From Drechslera avenae (lineage: Eukaryota; Ascomycota; Dothideomycetes; Pleosporales; Pleosporaceae): DNA of 64,000 nucleotides. A program made the position numbers and the translations under genes. The notes under the pieces are model-generated. The model was given only the letters and a program-made list of their open reading frames with translations. It did not search any database and had not been told where the DNA came from. Numbering within the stretch: the first letter of the stretch is position 1; each line of letters opens with the position of its first letter. Of the stretch, positions 33,417 to 44,990 are shown piece after piece. The stretch is taken from contig JAXRVH010000022.1 of the NCBI GenBank assembly GCA_034640345.1, positions 1 to 64,000 on the forward strand. The letters run 5' to 3'.

Positions 33417-34691
33417 ATGGCGCCCGCTGCTATCTCTCCCCCTTCATCACCCCGTCCGTCAGATGCATCGTCAACAGATGTTGCATCATACCAAGGCTAC
33501 CACCATGTACACTGGTATGTGGGGAATGCCAAACAAGCCGCCTCCTTTTACGTCTCTCGAATGGGCTTTGAGCGCGTCGCATACCGTGGACTGGAGACTG
33601 GATCAAGAGCGACTGCATCCCACGTCGTCAGGAACGGCAACGTCACATTCATCCTCACATCGCCACTGAGGTGTTTAGAACAGGGATCACGGTTTAGCAA
33701 AGAGGACGAGGACTTACTAAAGGAGATACACGCACACCAAGAACGACATGGTGATGCCGTCAAGGGTAGGCCTAGAAACACTAGAACAACCAACAACAAC
33801 AAAGCTGACTTGTATATTCCAGATGTCGCATTCGAAGTCGATAATGTAGATGCCATATACTCTGCGGCCGTCTCCTCAGGCGCAGCCGCCGTCGCCGCAC
33901 CACACAACATCTCCGATGCCCACGGCTCCGTCCGCCTCGCCACAATCCGCACCTACGGCGACACAACGCACACACTGATCCAAAAGAACAACTACTCTGG
34001 CATTTTCCTGCCCGGCTACCGCCCCGAGTCCAGCGCCGCAGACCCGCTCCAAAAGTTCCTGCCCCGCGTCACCCTCGAAGCAATCGACCACTGCGTCGGT
34101 AACCAAGACTGGGACGAGATGGAGAATGCATGCGAGTACTACGAAAAGGTGCTTGGTTTCCACCGTTTCTGGAGTGTAGACGACAAGGATATTTGCACAG
34201 AGTACTCTGCACTCAAGAGCATCGTCATGAGCTCCCCCAATGACGTTGTCAAGATGCCCATCAATGAGCCGGCAAAGGGCAAGAAGCAGAGCCAGATTGA
34301 GGAGTATGTCGACTTTTACGGGGGCCCTGGTGTCCAGCATATTGCGCTGCGCACTACGAATATCATCCATGCGATTACCAATCTCAAGGCGAGGGGCGTG
34401 GAGTTTATCAAGGTTCCTGAGACGTACTATGACTCGATGAAGCTACGGCTCAAGAAGGCGGGCATGACGCTTAACGAGGACTTTGAGGTGTTGAAGAGCT
34501 TGGATATCCTGATTGATTTCGACGAGGGTGGCTATCTGCTGCAGCTGTTTACCAAGCATCTGATGGACCGGCCGACAGTGTTTGTCGAGATTATCCAGAG
34601 GAACAACTTTGACGGGTTTGGCGCGGGTAACTTCAAGAGCCTGTTTGAGGCGATTGAAAGGGAGCAGGATCTCAGGGGAAACTTGATCTAA
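33417..34691 (+). CDS. hppD: 4-hydroxyphenylpyruvate dioxygenase
   Basis: Two exons (33417-33765, 33823-34691) give 405 residues, normal for the family. It converts 4-hydroxyphenylpyruvate to homogentisate, the second step of tyrosine degradation, using Fe(II) and O2. The two vicinal-oxygen-chelate halves are seen: N-terminal GYHHVHWYVGNAKQAASFY, and a catalytic half with the iron ligands His206 (AIDHCVGN), His289 (GVQHIALRT) and Glu372 (VFVEIIQRNN). The C-terminal FGAGNFKSLFEAIEREQ gate helix is present. The 57-bp intron is a multiple of three and has no in-frame stop, so an unspliced message would add 19 residues before DVAFEVDNV. It is divergent from the TTC36-like gene and tail to tail with the zinc-cluster regulator. 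Confidence 0.96.
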   Translation: MAPAAISPPSSPRPSDASSTDVASYQGYHHVHWYVGNAKQAASFYVSRMGFERVAYRGLETGSRATASHVVRNGNVTFILTSPLRCLEQGSRFSKEDEDLLKEIHAHQERHGDAVKGRPRNTRTTNNNKADLYIPDVAFEVDNVDAIYSAAVSSGAAAVAAPHNISDAHGSVRLATIRTYGDTTHTLIQKNNYSGIFLPGYRPESSAADPLQKFLPRVTLEAIDHCVGNQDWDEMENACEYYEKVLGFHRFWSVDDKDICTEYSALKSIVMSSPNDVVKMPINEPAKGKKQSQIEEYVDFYGGPGVQHIALRTTNIIHAITNLKARGVEFIKVPETYYDSMKLRLKKAGMTLNEDFEVLKSLDILIDFDEGGYLLQLFTKHLMDRPTVFVEIIQRNNFDGFGAGNFKSLFEAIEREQDLRGNLI

Positions 34692-34864
34692 AGGCTCCTC
34701 CTTTCATCTTTTCGGCATTGCCTGGCGTTTTCAAGCAGGTTAAGGGTAGTCGCTGGGCGACATGATCAAGCATCAATTCATTAGTTCATCTCTTCGTACA
34801 TCACTAGAAAATCTCCACCTTTTCGTCAAGCTTGTGATCAGACTGTTTTGGTGCAACGCCCGCC

Positions 34865-37405
34865 TTACATGGGTAAGTTCCAAATAAAATCCAAGGTCCC
34901 ATCATCAAATCCCTGGAAGCTCTGTTGTCCACTGTCAAGTCCAAATGGCGCCATTGCCGGATCAAAAGGCAGCGCAAGCCAATCATCCTCTGGCATGAGG
35001 TTTGACACATTTTCCGCAAGCGATGATAGGCTGGATTGGCCGGCGTTATGATTATTCAAAAAGTCCATGCCTGTCGTTGCACCTTTAAGATCGGCGGATG
35101 TGGCACGCGATGGGAGGCGTGGGGGGCGTGAGGAGACGACAAAGCTCTCACGCAGACGGGCGACATGAAGGTCAAGAAGGGTGGCGTAGCGGGAGGCTAA
35201 GTGCATGTCGTCAAGGGTGCCTGTAATATTAGCAAAAGAAGGTTGAGGATGCCTAGAGATGCCTACTTGCGCGGAGTGCTCGAATGGCTGCGTCCAGGAT
35301 GTCCAGAGACGACTGCAATTTTTGGTTGCGCGAGCCTAAGCTCAGTCCCTTGATGAGATAGATTGCCGATGTGGTGATACGTAGGAAGATTCTGACTGGT
35401 GAGTAGCGCAATGCGCCTGTCTCTGATAACTGGCAGACCTTTTGCAGTATTTGACAGCTACCATCAACCACCTCTTGGATAAAATCATAATCTCTGGGTT
35501 CGAGATTAAAGGGAAGGTTGTCCCCTTGAGGAACGTCCGGATCTGTTTCGGCAAGTGTGCGTTCGACGACAGCCTGCATACCAAGCGAGTTTGTGTAGAT
35601 TCGGACATACTGATATTCAATGTGCAGCATGTCGTGCAGTCCCACTTTGAGCTCTGTAGTGATATCAGCCGACAACGCTTGAAAAGCTACTATAGAATAG
35701 ACCACCTACTGCAGGGATCGAGATACTTCTTCCGCCAGGATGTCAAAAGGGGCTGGAAATGTTCCAAAAGTCCAATGTAGCGGCCGGTCCGCAGCAGACT
35801 TCTTGTTGTCGCCGAATTTGGATAGATGGTGTCGGAGATTGACCGTGCAAGCTTAGTGAGCTCTACCCAGGCACTCATAAAGGACTGCCATTGCTCTACA
35901 GCTCCAGTTGCAGAGTCAACGGGTATCTTCTCCATCAAAGCATGGTTTAGGCTCTGTGGAATCATCGAAGTGCATCCTAGACGCCATGAAAGTTGTTCAA
36001 GCAGCACGTACAGTAGCTTTCGAGCTCGGATCCTTCGTATAATGAGGTATTCAGTGGTAAATTTTGGATAGGATACCTGATCCTTGTCGATTCGGGCGTT
36101 GTCTTCGAAGAGACCCAACTCCTGTGCTAGTGAAAGTGCGCAACCCATCAACATCCAAGACATGCGGTCAGAGCGCTTTGCAGGCTCAATAACGTCCTCC
36201 AGCCATCGGTTTGAGGTTACATCTCCCTCTAAAAGCTTTGCCCCTTCTTCAGTGGTGTTGTTTGCGCCAATCATCAATTCGCAGTCCCAGCCATCAGCAG
36301 CAGTCGGAAAGTGCAGCGCACGCGGATGCCATTCGGAGAGCAACAGAAGCGCTTCAATTGACCCGATTGTCCGGCTCTGGGCTTTGGAGGGCTTGACCTG
36401 GCCAAGCATAATTTTCATGATAAAGCGTTGGCACTGCTCCCATAGCCTGTCATGCACAAAGTAGCCCCGGGACGCGCCGCCTACACCGGGAAGAATGTTG
36501 TATCTGGACGAGATCATGAGTATGGTAGTGCAGAGAAATGGGTCCAGTGCAATCAACGTGTAGTGGTTCTCGTGATGTGAGTAAAACTCGCCAAGTATGG
36601 GCGACAAGGGCGAGCAGTTCTTGAAGAACAAATCAACATAGGTGACTGCTTCATGCGCAGAGAACCATCCCATTTGCACAAATCGGCATGATGTCCATGT
36701 CTTCAGAGTCTCAGGTGAGGGCGTCGACATTTGCACGGGCTGTGCTCTAAAGGTATGGAACGGCGACGACGGCATGCCATTGTCGTAGCCAGATGGCCCC
36801 GACCTGGGCGTCTCATATGCCTGAGAACCCGACTGCTCCTGGCTGTCTATTGCGTCACGGTGATGCGCAGCCTCGAAGAGTAGATTCAACGCATCGCTCC
36901 CGCTCGAGACGACTGTCCTCATCACCGAATGAGCTAGATCTGGCTGGGAAGATGAGATGCGACGCAGATGACTGTGTGGAGACTGGTACTCAGAACGATG
37001 GTTGGCGCTGATATGAGGACTAGTTCCCGGGGTGAAGCCATGGGTTGATATGGACGACCTGTGGCCTGGAGATGGCTGCACAACTGGGGCAGGGTTTGAC
37101 TGAGGGCGGATAGGCTCTTCCTCCTCTTCATTCTCTCTCGCCTCTCCAGGTTTGCGTCTCTTGACCCACGACCGCTCAGACCGGAATACACATTCGCGCA
37201 TCTCTCGCTTGCATCTTTGACATGGCGGCTTTAGTTCACCGCCATCAGGGCCGGTTCCTAGGATACACTTTGCCTTGCGTTGCCGGCAATTGATGCATGC
37301 TTTGTAGGCACGCTTGAAATCTTCCGGGTGGGTCCGCTTTTTGCTCGAGGCTGAGTTGGCGTCTTGCTGGCCATTGTCGACCGTGGTATCCTCTCTTGCA
37401 GACAT
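34865..37405 (-). CDS. Zn2Cys6 fungal transcription factor
   Basis: Three exons (37405-35710, 35653-35267, 35220-34865) give 812 residues. The DNA-binding motif lies near residue 35: C-x2-C-x6-C, a 14-residue loop, then C-x2-C-x6-C (CINCRQRKAKC … CQRCKREMREC), followed by a basic linker (RSWVKRRKPGE). A disordered Ser/Pro region leads to a fungal-specific factor domain from about residue 235 (FMSAWVELTKLARSISD belongs to it). The C-terminus DDGTLDFIWNLPM is acidic/hydrophobic like an activation patch. It lies directly beside HPPD, so it may be the local regulator equivalent to HmgR of Aspergillus tyrosine clusters, but this class is large and the link is inference. The first intron (56 bp) was placed by its GTAGGT donor, CTGAT branch site and CTACAG acceptor. 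Confidence 0.85.
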
Positions 37406-37853
37406 TTCACATTACCGAAAGGTGATACAACGGATGGCGCAGGAATGATTCTCTATGAACGGCGGCGGGTAGCAACGACAATGACTGGAAGATGGAGGGA
37501 AATTCTCGCCCCACCTCGGCTATCCGCGGAACGCTCGAGCACCTGCGCCAACAAACGAGCCATGCTGCTTTAGGAAATGATGACAAACACATGTGCACTT
37601 GTTCTGTTGTCGGGACGGTCACCATGTCATACAGCATTGGCATTTGTAGTTTAGTTGGCGACTCTAAGTAACTAAAACTAAGATTCGGGTCATTACCAGA
37701 TACATGTGCACATCAAAGGCTATGTAACTGTGCACGCAATCGTCGCGAGAGGTTGGTTTCAGCATCAATCCGATACCGAGCAATCGTGTCTTCCGAACTC
37801 CAATTCGAAATCTCAGCTGGCAGAATGGAAACCATATTTATCATGCTCACTTC
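37406..37853. other. Intergenic, zinc-cluster gene promoter
   Basis: Short spacer between the MFS gene 3' end and the zinc-cluster gene start, both leftward. Nothing else was recognised. Confidence 0.5.
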
Positions 37854-39631
37854 TCATACACGGTTATCGCCCACTTTATTTGCTGCCTTCTTCTCGTCGA
37901 TAGCCATACGCCACGACTTTCCATAGAGTGCAGTGACGTACGTTGCAGCCGCACCAGCCATGAGGAAGAAAGCGCTAATGGTGGAGAACCATCCAACACC
38001 GATAGCTCGAACGGCCGGCAGACAGGCTGCTGACCCTGCTGCTGCAAACATGTAGCGCATAAAGTAATTGCCGGCTACCTCATGTGTTAGCAACAGCAAC
38101 CGCATGGATAGAAAGTGTTTACATACCAACAACCTCTGCACTGCGGCTTTGCATGACGTCCAGGCAGTACGTGTTCAGACTGGGGAAACAGAACAGTTGA
38201 GCTACTCCCTGCAAGAACATCATGACTACGGGCAAAGCGACTCCACCAACTCGCTTTTCTATGCTCCAACCGTAGATGATCATACAGGCTGGGATGACAC
38301 CACCAAGAAAGAAGACACAGCTTCTCAATCGATCTTCAGAAACACGCTGACCACGCTTACGAATGTACTTTTTTACCACGTAATCAGCGTAGCGACCGCC
38401 GAAAAAGGTTCCCGCAAGGTATCCGCAACCTGGGGCAATGTAGAAAAGCCCTGATTGCAGTGGTGTGTCCAGGCCGAAGCGCGGATTTAGGACGTATCGG
38501 ATAGGTGTAAGGAGCGAGTACATGTTCCAGACCAGCGAGCTCGAAGCCAAGCCCGTCAAGAGGATATTTGGGTAACGGTACAACTTAAGGACGCGGAATG
38601 GATTCAACCATTGCCACATTTTGTGCGCCCGCTCCTTAACAGGCAGTCCCTCGAGTTCGTCGGCGCGCTTATTGTGAATGGTCTCGGGCTGGAGGAAGAA
38701 GCACAACAGGGTCGCAGTTCCAGCTAGTGCTGTCTGCAGCCAGAATATGTCGCGCCAGGTACGGAATGTAACTATGATACCGCCAATGAACGGTCCCAAG
38801 GCTGGACCAATGAGGGTGCCACTTAGGAACCATCCTAGAGCTGTTGCGCGTTCGGTCTGGGGCGATATTAGCCGTGTTCTGGAAGAAACTGAGGGGTTAC
38901 CTGCTGCGGATTGCAGTGGTCAAAGCCTGTGCTCGGGCTGCAGTGTGGTAATCGTATGCAAAATCAATTTGGTACTGACATCTGTAGAACGATCACGGTC
39001 GGTTTGATGGAGTAATACGTACCGGTTTGTACATGTCACCAATAACAGCTGATCCAATGACTAGGAACGCAGTACCTTGAAAGGCCGTAAGGATACGGAA
39101 GACGAAGAAAGCTGCTAGGTTGGGTGCAAGGGCTGTGCCAATGGAGAATGCGGTGAACAGAGCAGCACTCGCAACCGAGACCCATTTCCGGCCATAGATG
39201 TTGCCATACGGTCCGTAGAAACACGGGGAAAGTCCCATGAAGAGCATGTACAGTGCATTCGAGACGTTGATAATCGAGCCATCCGTGTGGAACGTAGCTG
39301 CTACCTCAGGAACAGCCGACAACACAGTTGTCGAGGAAATGGGAGCCAGGAAGCTACAAAATGATACAACAGCGACCACAATCATCTTGCGGCGTTCAGA
39401 GAACTTGTTATAAACGACGTCATTATCGCCAGTTGCGACATACTGGACGTTAGTCATGTCATGGTGACTGACAGAGGAGACGGTGCGTTGGAGTTGTAGA
39501 CGGTCTTCTGCAGACTGTTGTTGTTGTTGTGGAACAATGGAAGCATATTGGATCTGCTTTTCAGGTTCGGTGGCCGTATTGGTTGGCTGTGGGCCAGCGG
39601 GTACTGAGGAGGATGTGGAAGAGGGTGCCAT
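37854..39631 (-). CDS. MFS transporter, DHA1 drug:H+ antiporter type
   Basis: Three exons (39631-39023, 38856-38127, 38074-37854) give 519 residues. After a polar N-terminus of about 75 residues with a Gln run, there are twelve predicted membrane helices. MFS signatures seen are YGPYGNIYGRKWV (motif A between helices 2 and 3), RILTAFQGTAFLVIGSAVIGDMY and TERATALGWFLSGTLIGPALGP, typical of the DHA1 multidrug family. The middle loop is EGLPVKERAHKMWQWLNPFR. The substrate is unknown. It lies just upstream of the zinc-cluster gene on the same strand and could be its target. The first intron (about 166 bp) is longer than others in the window. Confidence 0.88.
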
Positions 39632-40362
39632 TTTGTGTACTCATAGAAGGCGAGCACTGTAAGAGAGATTGGTCCGGAAAGATAAGCCTAGCGCAACTCA
39701 AGCTGGCAGGCAAAAGCTAGTTATAAGTATTCTATGTCTGGAGATGTGAGGAAGAAGGGCTGAGAAAGCCGCAAGTGACTCAAGGCAGGAGATATGATAG
39801 TCCTAGCCTCTGTTTTTGGGCCAAGCGTTGGGCTATCTTGACGATTTAGCGCATCGATGCGGTTCATATCCGCGAGTGGAGACACCTTCTTGACCATAGA
39901 GCGGCTTTTCCGCGAAGATTCTTCACCTCAAGGAGTTGGTGTATCCGAAGAGTGGAGCAGCCCGACATGGGCGTCGGGACATGAAAGTCCGACCAGAGAC
40001 TAGCCGGCAACGTGCATCCATTGTATACTAAATTTGAAGGCTTTCAGTATGCTCTTGTGTGTTGTTATGCTCCAAGTGGTGGAAGAGTCTGCCCGGGAAT
40101 AAAAGGTTGGTGTCTTGGCGTTTGGGATTTCACATGCAATGCCGATCGACAGGGCAAGCGACAGATTTTTCAGGAAGGAGTTCGAATGAAGAGATTTGAA
40201 TAGAAGTATTTACGTGCAGGTTTAAATCCTGTTTCTGACTAAAGTTTGTATCCTGGATGCTCTTGTAAATGACGATTCAACCTGGGATGCTGATGGTACC
40301 GATACCTGCCCGAACGCCGACCATGCTTGTACGCTTTTGAACCAAAGTGACCCTCTCCCAGG
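39632..40362. other. Intergenic, MFS gene promoter
   Basis: Upstream region of the leftward MFS gene. No gene or repeat of note. Confidence 0.5.
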
Positions 40363-40857
40363 CTATATGCTAAGCTTATCCACGCTCAAGCGATCTGCGC
40401 TCCGGTGACGCTTGACCATGCCGAGCTTGTAGAACTTCTCTTCTCCGGTTGCTGTCCGGCCGCCGATGTACCACTTCTCGGCGCCCATGGCCTCGTGGAA
40501 CCCTTCTGACGAGCTGTCTGAGCCTCGCCTGCTTCGCTGTGATGCGCCGGGTATGGGGAAGGCTTTGGCCTTGGGTGATGTGGAGCGGTTGTATGGCGCG
40601 GCGTGCTGTCTGGTGGGTTGGAAGTGGCCCGTTGCCTGTACGGACACAGTTGTGGCGCCGGGCGAGGGCGAACGGGTCTTTGTGGTAATGGTCCGCGATG
40701 TGGCGGCATTGTCGAGCGTCGGGCTCTGTTGCGCCGTGTTGTTCGGCGCATAAGAGGCCACAGAGGTCGCTTGCGAGGTGGCTGCCTTTTGCAGGCTGGG
40801 TTGCTGCGCTCGGAAAGCTGCCAGGAAGCCGCCGAAGAAGGGCCTGTTGGTAGTCAT
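40363..40857 (-). CDS. Hypothetical protein with conserved-looking C-terminus
   Basis: From ATG 40857 (MTTNRPFFGGFLAAFRAQQPS) the frame encodes 164 residues. The N-terminal 20 residues are hydrophobic/basic; the middle is Ser/Thr/Pro/Gln-rich and probably disordered. The C-terminal 50 residues look more ordered: SSEGFHEAMGAEKWYIGGRT, then GEEKFYKLGMVKRHRSADRL. I do not recognise the family. The frame continues upstream to an alternative non-preferred start near 41076, so a 5' extension is possible. No function is given. Confidence 0.6.
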   Translation of the reverse strand: MTTNRPFFGGFLAAFRAQQPSLQKAATSQATSVASYAPNNTAQQSPTLDNAATSRTITTKTRSPSPGATTVSVQATGHFQPTRQHAAPYNRSTSPKAKAFPIPGASQRSRRGSDSSSEGFHEAMGAEKWYIGGRTATGEEKFYKLGMVKRHRSADRLSVDKLSI

Positions 40858-42949
40858 GTTGTTGTTACCGCCTCGAGAGCGGGCGTGGTTGCTGGTCTTT
40901 GTACGATGAATCCAGCCGTTTCTTCCCAGGGATCCTCTGCCAAAGTCGCGGTGTAGTCGTGTAATCGTGTAGGCTAAGGGGCCTGTCGGGTCTGCATACG
41001 CTATTTTGCGCGGCTGCTGAAAGCCCCAGACTTGACAGCGCACGTCGACCTGTCTGTTGAAGCGCGATGCTGCCACTTGTGTTGTCCCAAGTCCTCTCTT
41101 TCACTGGGTCGGAATAGGGTCTTCTCGGATGTGATAGGCCGTCGTGTGTGTTGTGTTGTGCAGTGTGCGTGTGACGTAGGCGTGTTGTAACTCGGTGCAC
41201 GGGTCTGTGACTGGGGAGGGGGAGGGGGAGGGGGCGGTGGACAAGCGCGGTGAATGCTGGCGGGGTAGGCACGATGTGAGTTTATATTAGCGACGGCGGG
41301 GGAAAGGGAGGTGCAACATGCATGGCGTGTTTTGGCCGAGGGTTGCTGAAGCCGCGAACCGTGATGAATGTGCAAGTCAGGAATAAGTCGGAACCAGCCG
41401 GTTCTGATTGGAGCACACCTTCCGAGCCCTCACCGAGACCATGGACAGACGACTACCCATTACTCAGGCCCACCCACTATCCTGCAGCACACTGCTACCT
41501 GATCACAGAAATTTTTCTTCTGATGCAAACAGTTGCTCATCCTGTTCCAAGCCTCCTTCCTGCGCCTGCACCTCCTCTACCCCGGATATGACAGATCCGA
41601 CAACGCTGTATGGCTGCGGAGCTGGCTAACGGCACAGATCGCAGCCAACGGCTCCCACCCTCCCCTCTTCAACCACCCACATACCTCCAGAACTGGTTTT
41701 ACATGCCGCCATAACCTGTTTGGCTCCTGAGAGCAAATCACCGCGCACCCCCAAGTCGAGTCAGCGCAAATGACTATCCGTATCCCTGCGTAAACGCGAT
41801 GACGGATCGTTCGTAAGACTTTGTACTTGGTGGCATTCAGCAGCTGAAGCTAGCCCGTCACCGTAGAAATGACCGTTACCCTTATCCGCGCCAGAACGTG
41901 GGGTAATCCGAGTCCGAGAATCCGGCCGGCTATGCTGCGAGTAACATGGCAGTACCCGTATCCACGGAAAGCTTTGTAGCCCTGGGACTTGACTTCTTCG
42001 TTTAGCATGTGCAGCCGCATGGGATCGGCACACACCAAACTACAGCCGGCCTTGCTGATCGGCCCTTCCAAACTTTGGCACCCTCACATTGAGCCATGCA
42101 AAAATATCGCAGTGACAACACCCATCTACCATGACACCTTGATTACAGGAGCCTCACAATCTTCCGAAACTCCCCTTGTGTTGAAAAGCTAGACCTTTTT
42201 GGTGATGGCCTTGACGCTCTCGAGGTCCTGGACTCGATCAGCAATCCTCGATACCTCATCTGCTTCATTTCTTGCAGACCCAAAGCCTTTTGAACCTTTA
42301 TCTGTGTCTAGTGGACAGATGCGAGACTTTGCAACTACGTTTCAGAATAGGAATGTAATGGGGGGAATTATACGGCCAATGGCATTAGCAGGATATGAGT
42401 CTCATCTGTTTGCCTGGTATACCGAAAGCTCTATTTGAGCTTTATTCAACTCCACTACTCCCATTCGGTTGTTTGGAAGGGTTCGATGTTTGAAACCACC
42501 GCCCTTCTTCTATGCAAATATCATTTCACTTGTGGCGGAGAGAGAAGAGGAATACTCGGATAAGAAATAGGAAACAATGAATCGCACTCGAGGCCTTCCA
42601 AGCCGTTTTCATTGTCAGATGCAAAGCAAACAGAACTTCTGCTCCTAAACAGTAGGAACAATTGGGTATTGGATGGCTCTGCTCTTCACAATATACATAT
42701 ACCCATTGCGTTTAATTATATAAAGAAGTGGAATAGACCACCTCCACAAAACCCCAACCATGTCATCACTCAAACGTACTTGGCTACGTCTTCTGCTCAT
42801 GGTAGCCGCAAAATCCCGGCCCACACCCGCTGCCAAGCCTTCCCTCAACAGCCCAGCCAACTTCTACATTTCTCGCGCCGCAGCTAAAGCAACAAGACCT
42901 CCGACCACAACCCCACCCAATCGCATCACATACGTCGCCCACCGCAAAG
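40858..42949. other. Intergenic, about 2.1 kb
   Basis: No supported gene. It contains a G-rich (GGGGGA)n tract at about 41213-41237 in the promoter of the hypothetical gene. Overlapping short ORFs at 41.0-42.9 kb lack any domain. The right part is the QCR10 promoter. Confidence 0.5.
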
Positions 42950-43716
42950 ATGTCGGCTTCATCTTTCGCCCACCATGCAAAGACGCCTGCTGCCGTCGTG
43001 AGTCCATGTCCTTTTTTGCTTGGAGCGAGCGCCAATTGGTTGCGCGACGGCCCAATTGAGGGCGGCATGATGACGACAAGGAGTGCTAACGTAGGTGGTA
43101 GAGCATGCGCAGCCCGTACAAAGCTTACAGGAGTCCCTTTGGTCCTCAGTATGTATTTCTCGACGCTGGGCTAGGGATTTATGGGTGTGTGTGTGGGGGG
43201 GGGAGGGAGGGGATGGAGACTTGGAGTTGGAGTTGGTGGGAGTTGTGAAAAGAGAAGGTGCGCGGGCGGCGATACCTACGGAACGCCCAATCAAAACCCG
43301 AGCGAGCCATCATGCAATTGCAAACCGCAAAGAAAGAGGAGGATTGGAAGCTACACACACACACCCACCCACCCACGTAGACCCGAAAATAGTGTATGAT
43401 TTGGAAGCCGGCAAGCTAACAAGAGTCCCACAGGTACACCATCCCTAAGAACTACCACGGCATTACCCTTAACGTCGCAGCAAAGTAGTACGTCGCCTCC
43501 AGAGCCGGACGATACCATCCTCCGTAACCCCCATAGACCCGCATACTAACAATACCTAGCGGCGCGCTCGCTGCCGGCTTCGGCGGTGTAGCTGGCTTCT
43601 TCGCCCTCTTCTTCTTCGCCGAGGTCCCCAAGGTTCGCGACGACATCATGAAGAAGATCCCGGTGCTTGACAAGTTCTTCACCCACGAGATACCGCCTGA
43701 GGATAACCCTTTCTGA
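42950..43716 (+). CDS. QCR10: Cytochrome bc1 complex subunit 10
   Basis: Four exons (42950-42997, 43102-43148, 43434-43487, 43560-43716) give 101 residues. The family is recognised by YRSPFGPQY, the ITLNVAAKYGALAAGFGG stretch, a single membrane helix (VAGFFALFFFAEVPKV), and the C-terminal motif THEIPPEDNPF. Qcr10 is a small accessory subunit of respiratory complex III in the inner mitochondrial membrane, next to the Rieske protein. Three introns in about 300 coding bases is dense. The first exon (MSASSFAHHAKTPAAV) is the least certain; starting at the Met in exon 2 is the alternative. It converges with the proteasome alpha-5 gene, 267 bp between stops. Confidence 0.85.
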
Positions 43717-43983
43717 GCTCGTACTACTTGCCCTGGAGAGATGGAATGTACAATACAGCGTGGCATATAGCGGCTAGATGCGGAATAGACTCTTTTCGTC
43801 TTTGACATTGGACTGGCTGTTGTAGACATGACAAATATCAGCCTGTGATCACTCCTTGCTATGCTCATCTTTGGTCATTGCTTCATTTTCGCGTGACTCG
43901 AACATATCGCCCGAGATGCTATAATATCCTCGTCTATGGACTTTGGTTTAGACCATCTTTCCTCCTCGGACGTACACCATAAC

Positions 43984-44990
43984 TTAGTTTGTGGGCAGTC
44001 TTCCAACAACTTCGGCCATCTCCTCATCGGTGTAAATCCTGAAGCCCTTATCCTTGGTGACGCTTGCCAGCTGCACGTTCTTGCTGTCCAGCTTCTCCTC
44101 CATGACCTGCTTCAATGTCTTGAGCGTGAGGACCTCGGCTTCAGGCAGAGTAAGCGACTTGTGGAACTCGTTCTGGAGCTCTGCTTGTGCACCCTCAGAC
44201 CCAGAACCAATTGCTTTGGCATCGTAGCGGTAGAATGTACCAGAGGGCTCGGCGTGATATCTGCAACCCTATTAGTCTTCATCTTTCCTTTTATGACATC
44301 AGATCCCAACGTACAGACTTGGGCCATCCTCGTCATAGCCCGCAATCAAGAGCGCAACACCAAACGGCCTACTCATGATGCTCTCCTCGCCCTCGGCACC
44401 CTCGCCGAACCTCAGCGCCAGATCGCATATCGCCTGGGTGCAGCTCTCGACTCGTAGGGGCTCGGCGTAGTTGAAAGCGTGGTTCTGGCTCTCGACGCGG
44501 GCATGCTCAATCATGCTTCGTGCATCAGCCTGCAGTCCAGACATTGCGCAGCCAATGTGATGGTCGATCTCGACAATCTTCTCCACGGAGCTGGTCTCGA
44601 GCAGGGTAGAGGTTACGCGCTTCTCAACACCGAGGATTACGCCTTCGCCTGTCGCTACCTGGTGTGGTGTGAGCATCCGGCCGTGAAGTTCCATGCCAAA
44701 TGCATTCTACAACGTACGCCTATCGCTGTTGAGCCAAGCTTAATGGCTTCTAAAGAGTATTCGACTTGGAAGAGACGACCTTCGGGCGAGAAGGTGCTGC
44801 GTGTTTTGTGAGCGAAGGCCTCTCTAGACAGGGAGGCGACGGGTGTACGAACTTGATACCACGGTCTAAGGTTACTGTTAGCACTTTTACATGTCAAGAT
44901 TTCATTCGGGGGGGTTTACCATATTCGCTTCGTGCTATGAACTGCTCATGTTAGTAAAGAGCTCCAGCGGGGTTCGGTGAGACGCACCAT
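43984..44990 (-). CDS. PUP2: 20S proteasome subunit alpha-5
   Basis: Six exons give 245 residues: 44990-44988, 44941-44920, 44865-44853, 44796-44718, 44658-44315 and 44260-43984. The protein reads M-FIARSEYDRGINTFSPEGR, then LFQVEYSLEAIKLGSTAIG, the alpha-subunit N-terminal signature; later EKIVEIDHHIGCAMSGL, SRPFGVALLIAGYDE and YDAKAIGSGSEGAQ confirm alpha-5 rather than another alpha type. It is a structural ring subunit that gates the proteolytic chamber. The coding part of exon 1 is the start codon alone, in a strong context (CCACCATGG) and directly before a GTGCGT donor. Exons 2 and 3 are only 22 and 13 bases. Confidence 0.93.
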
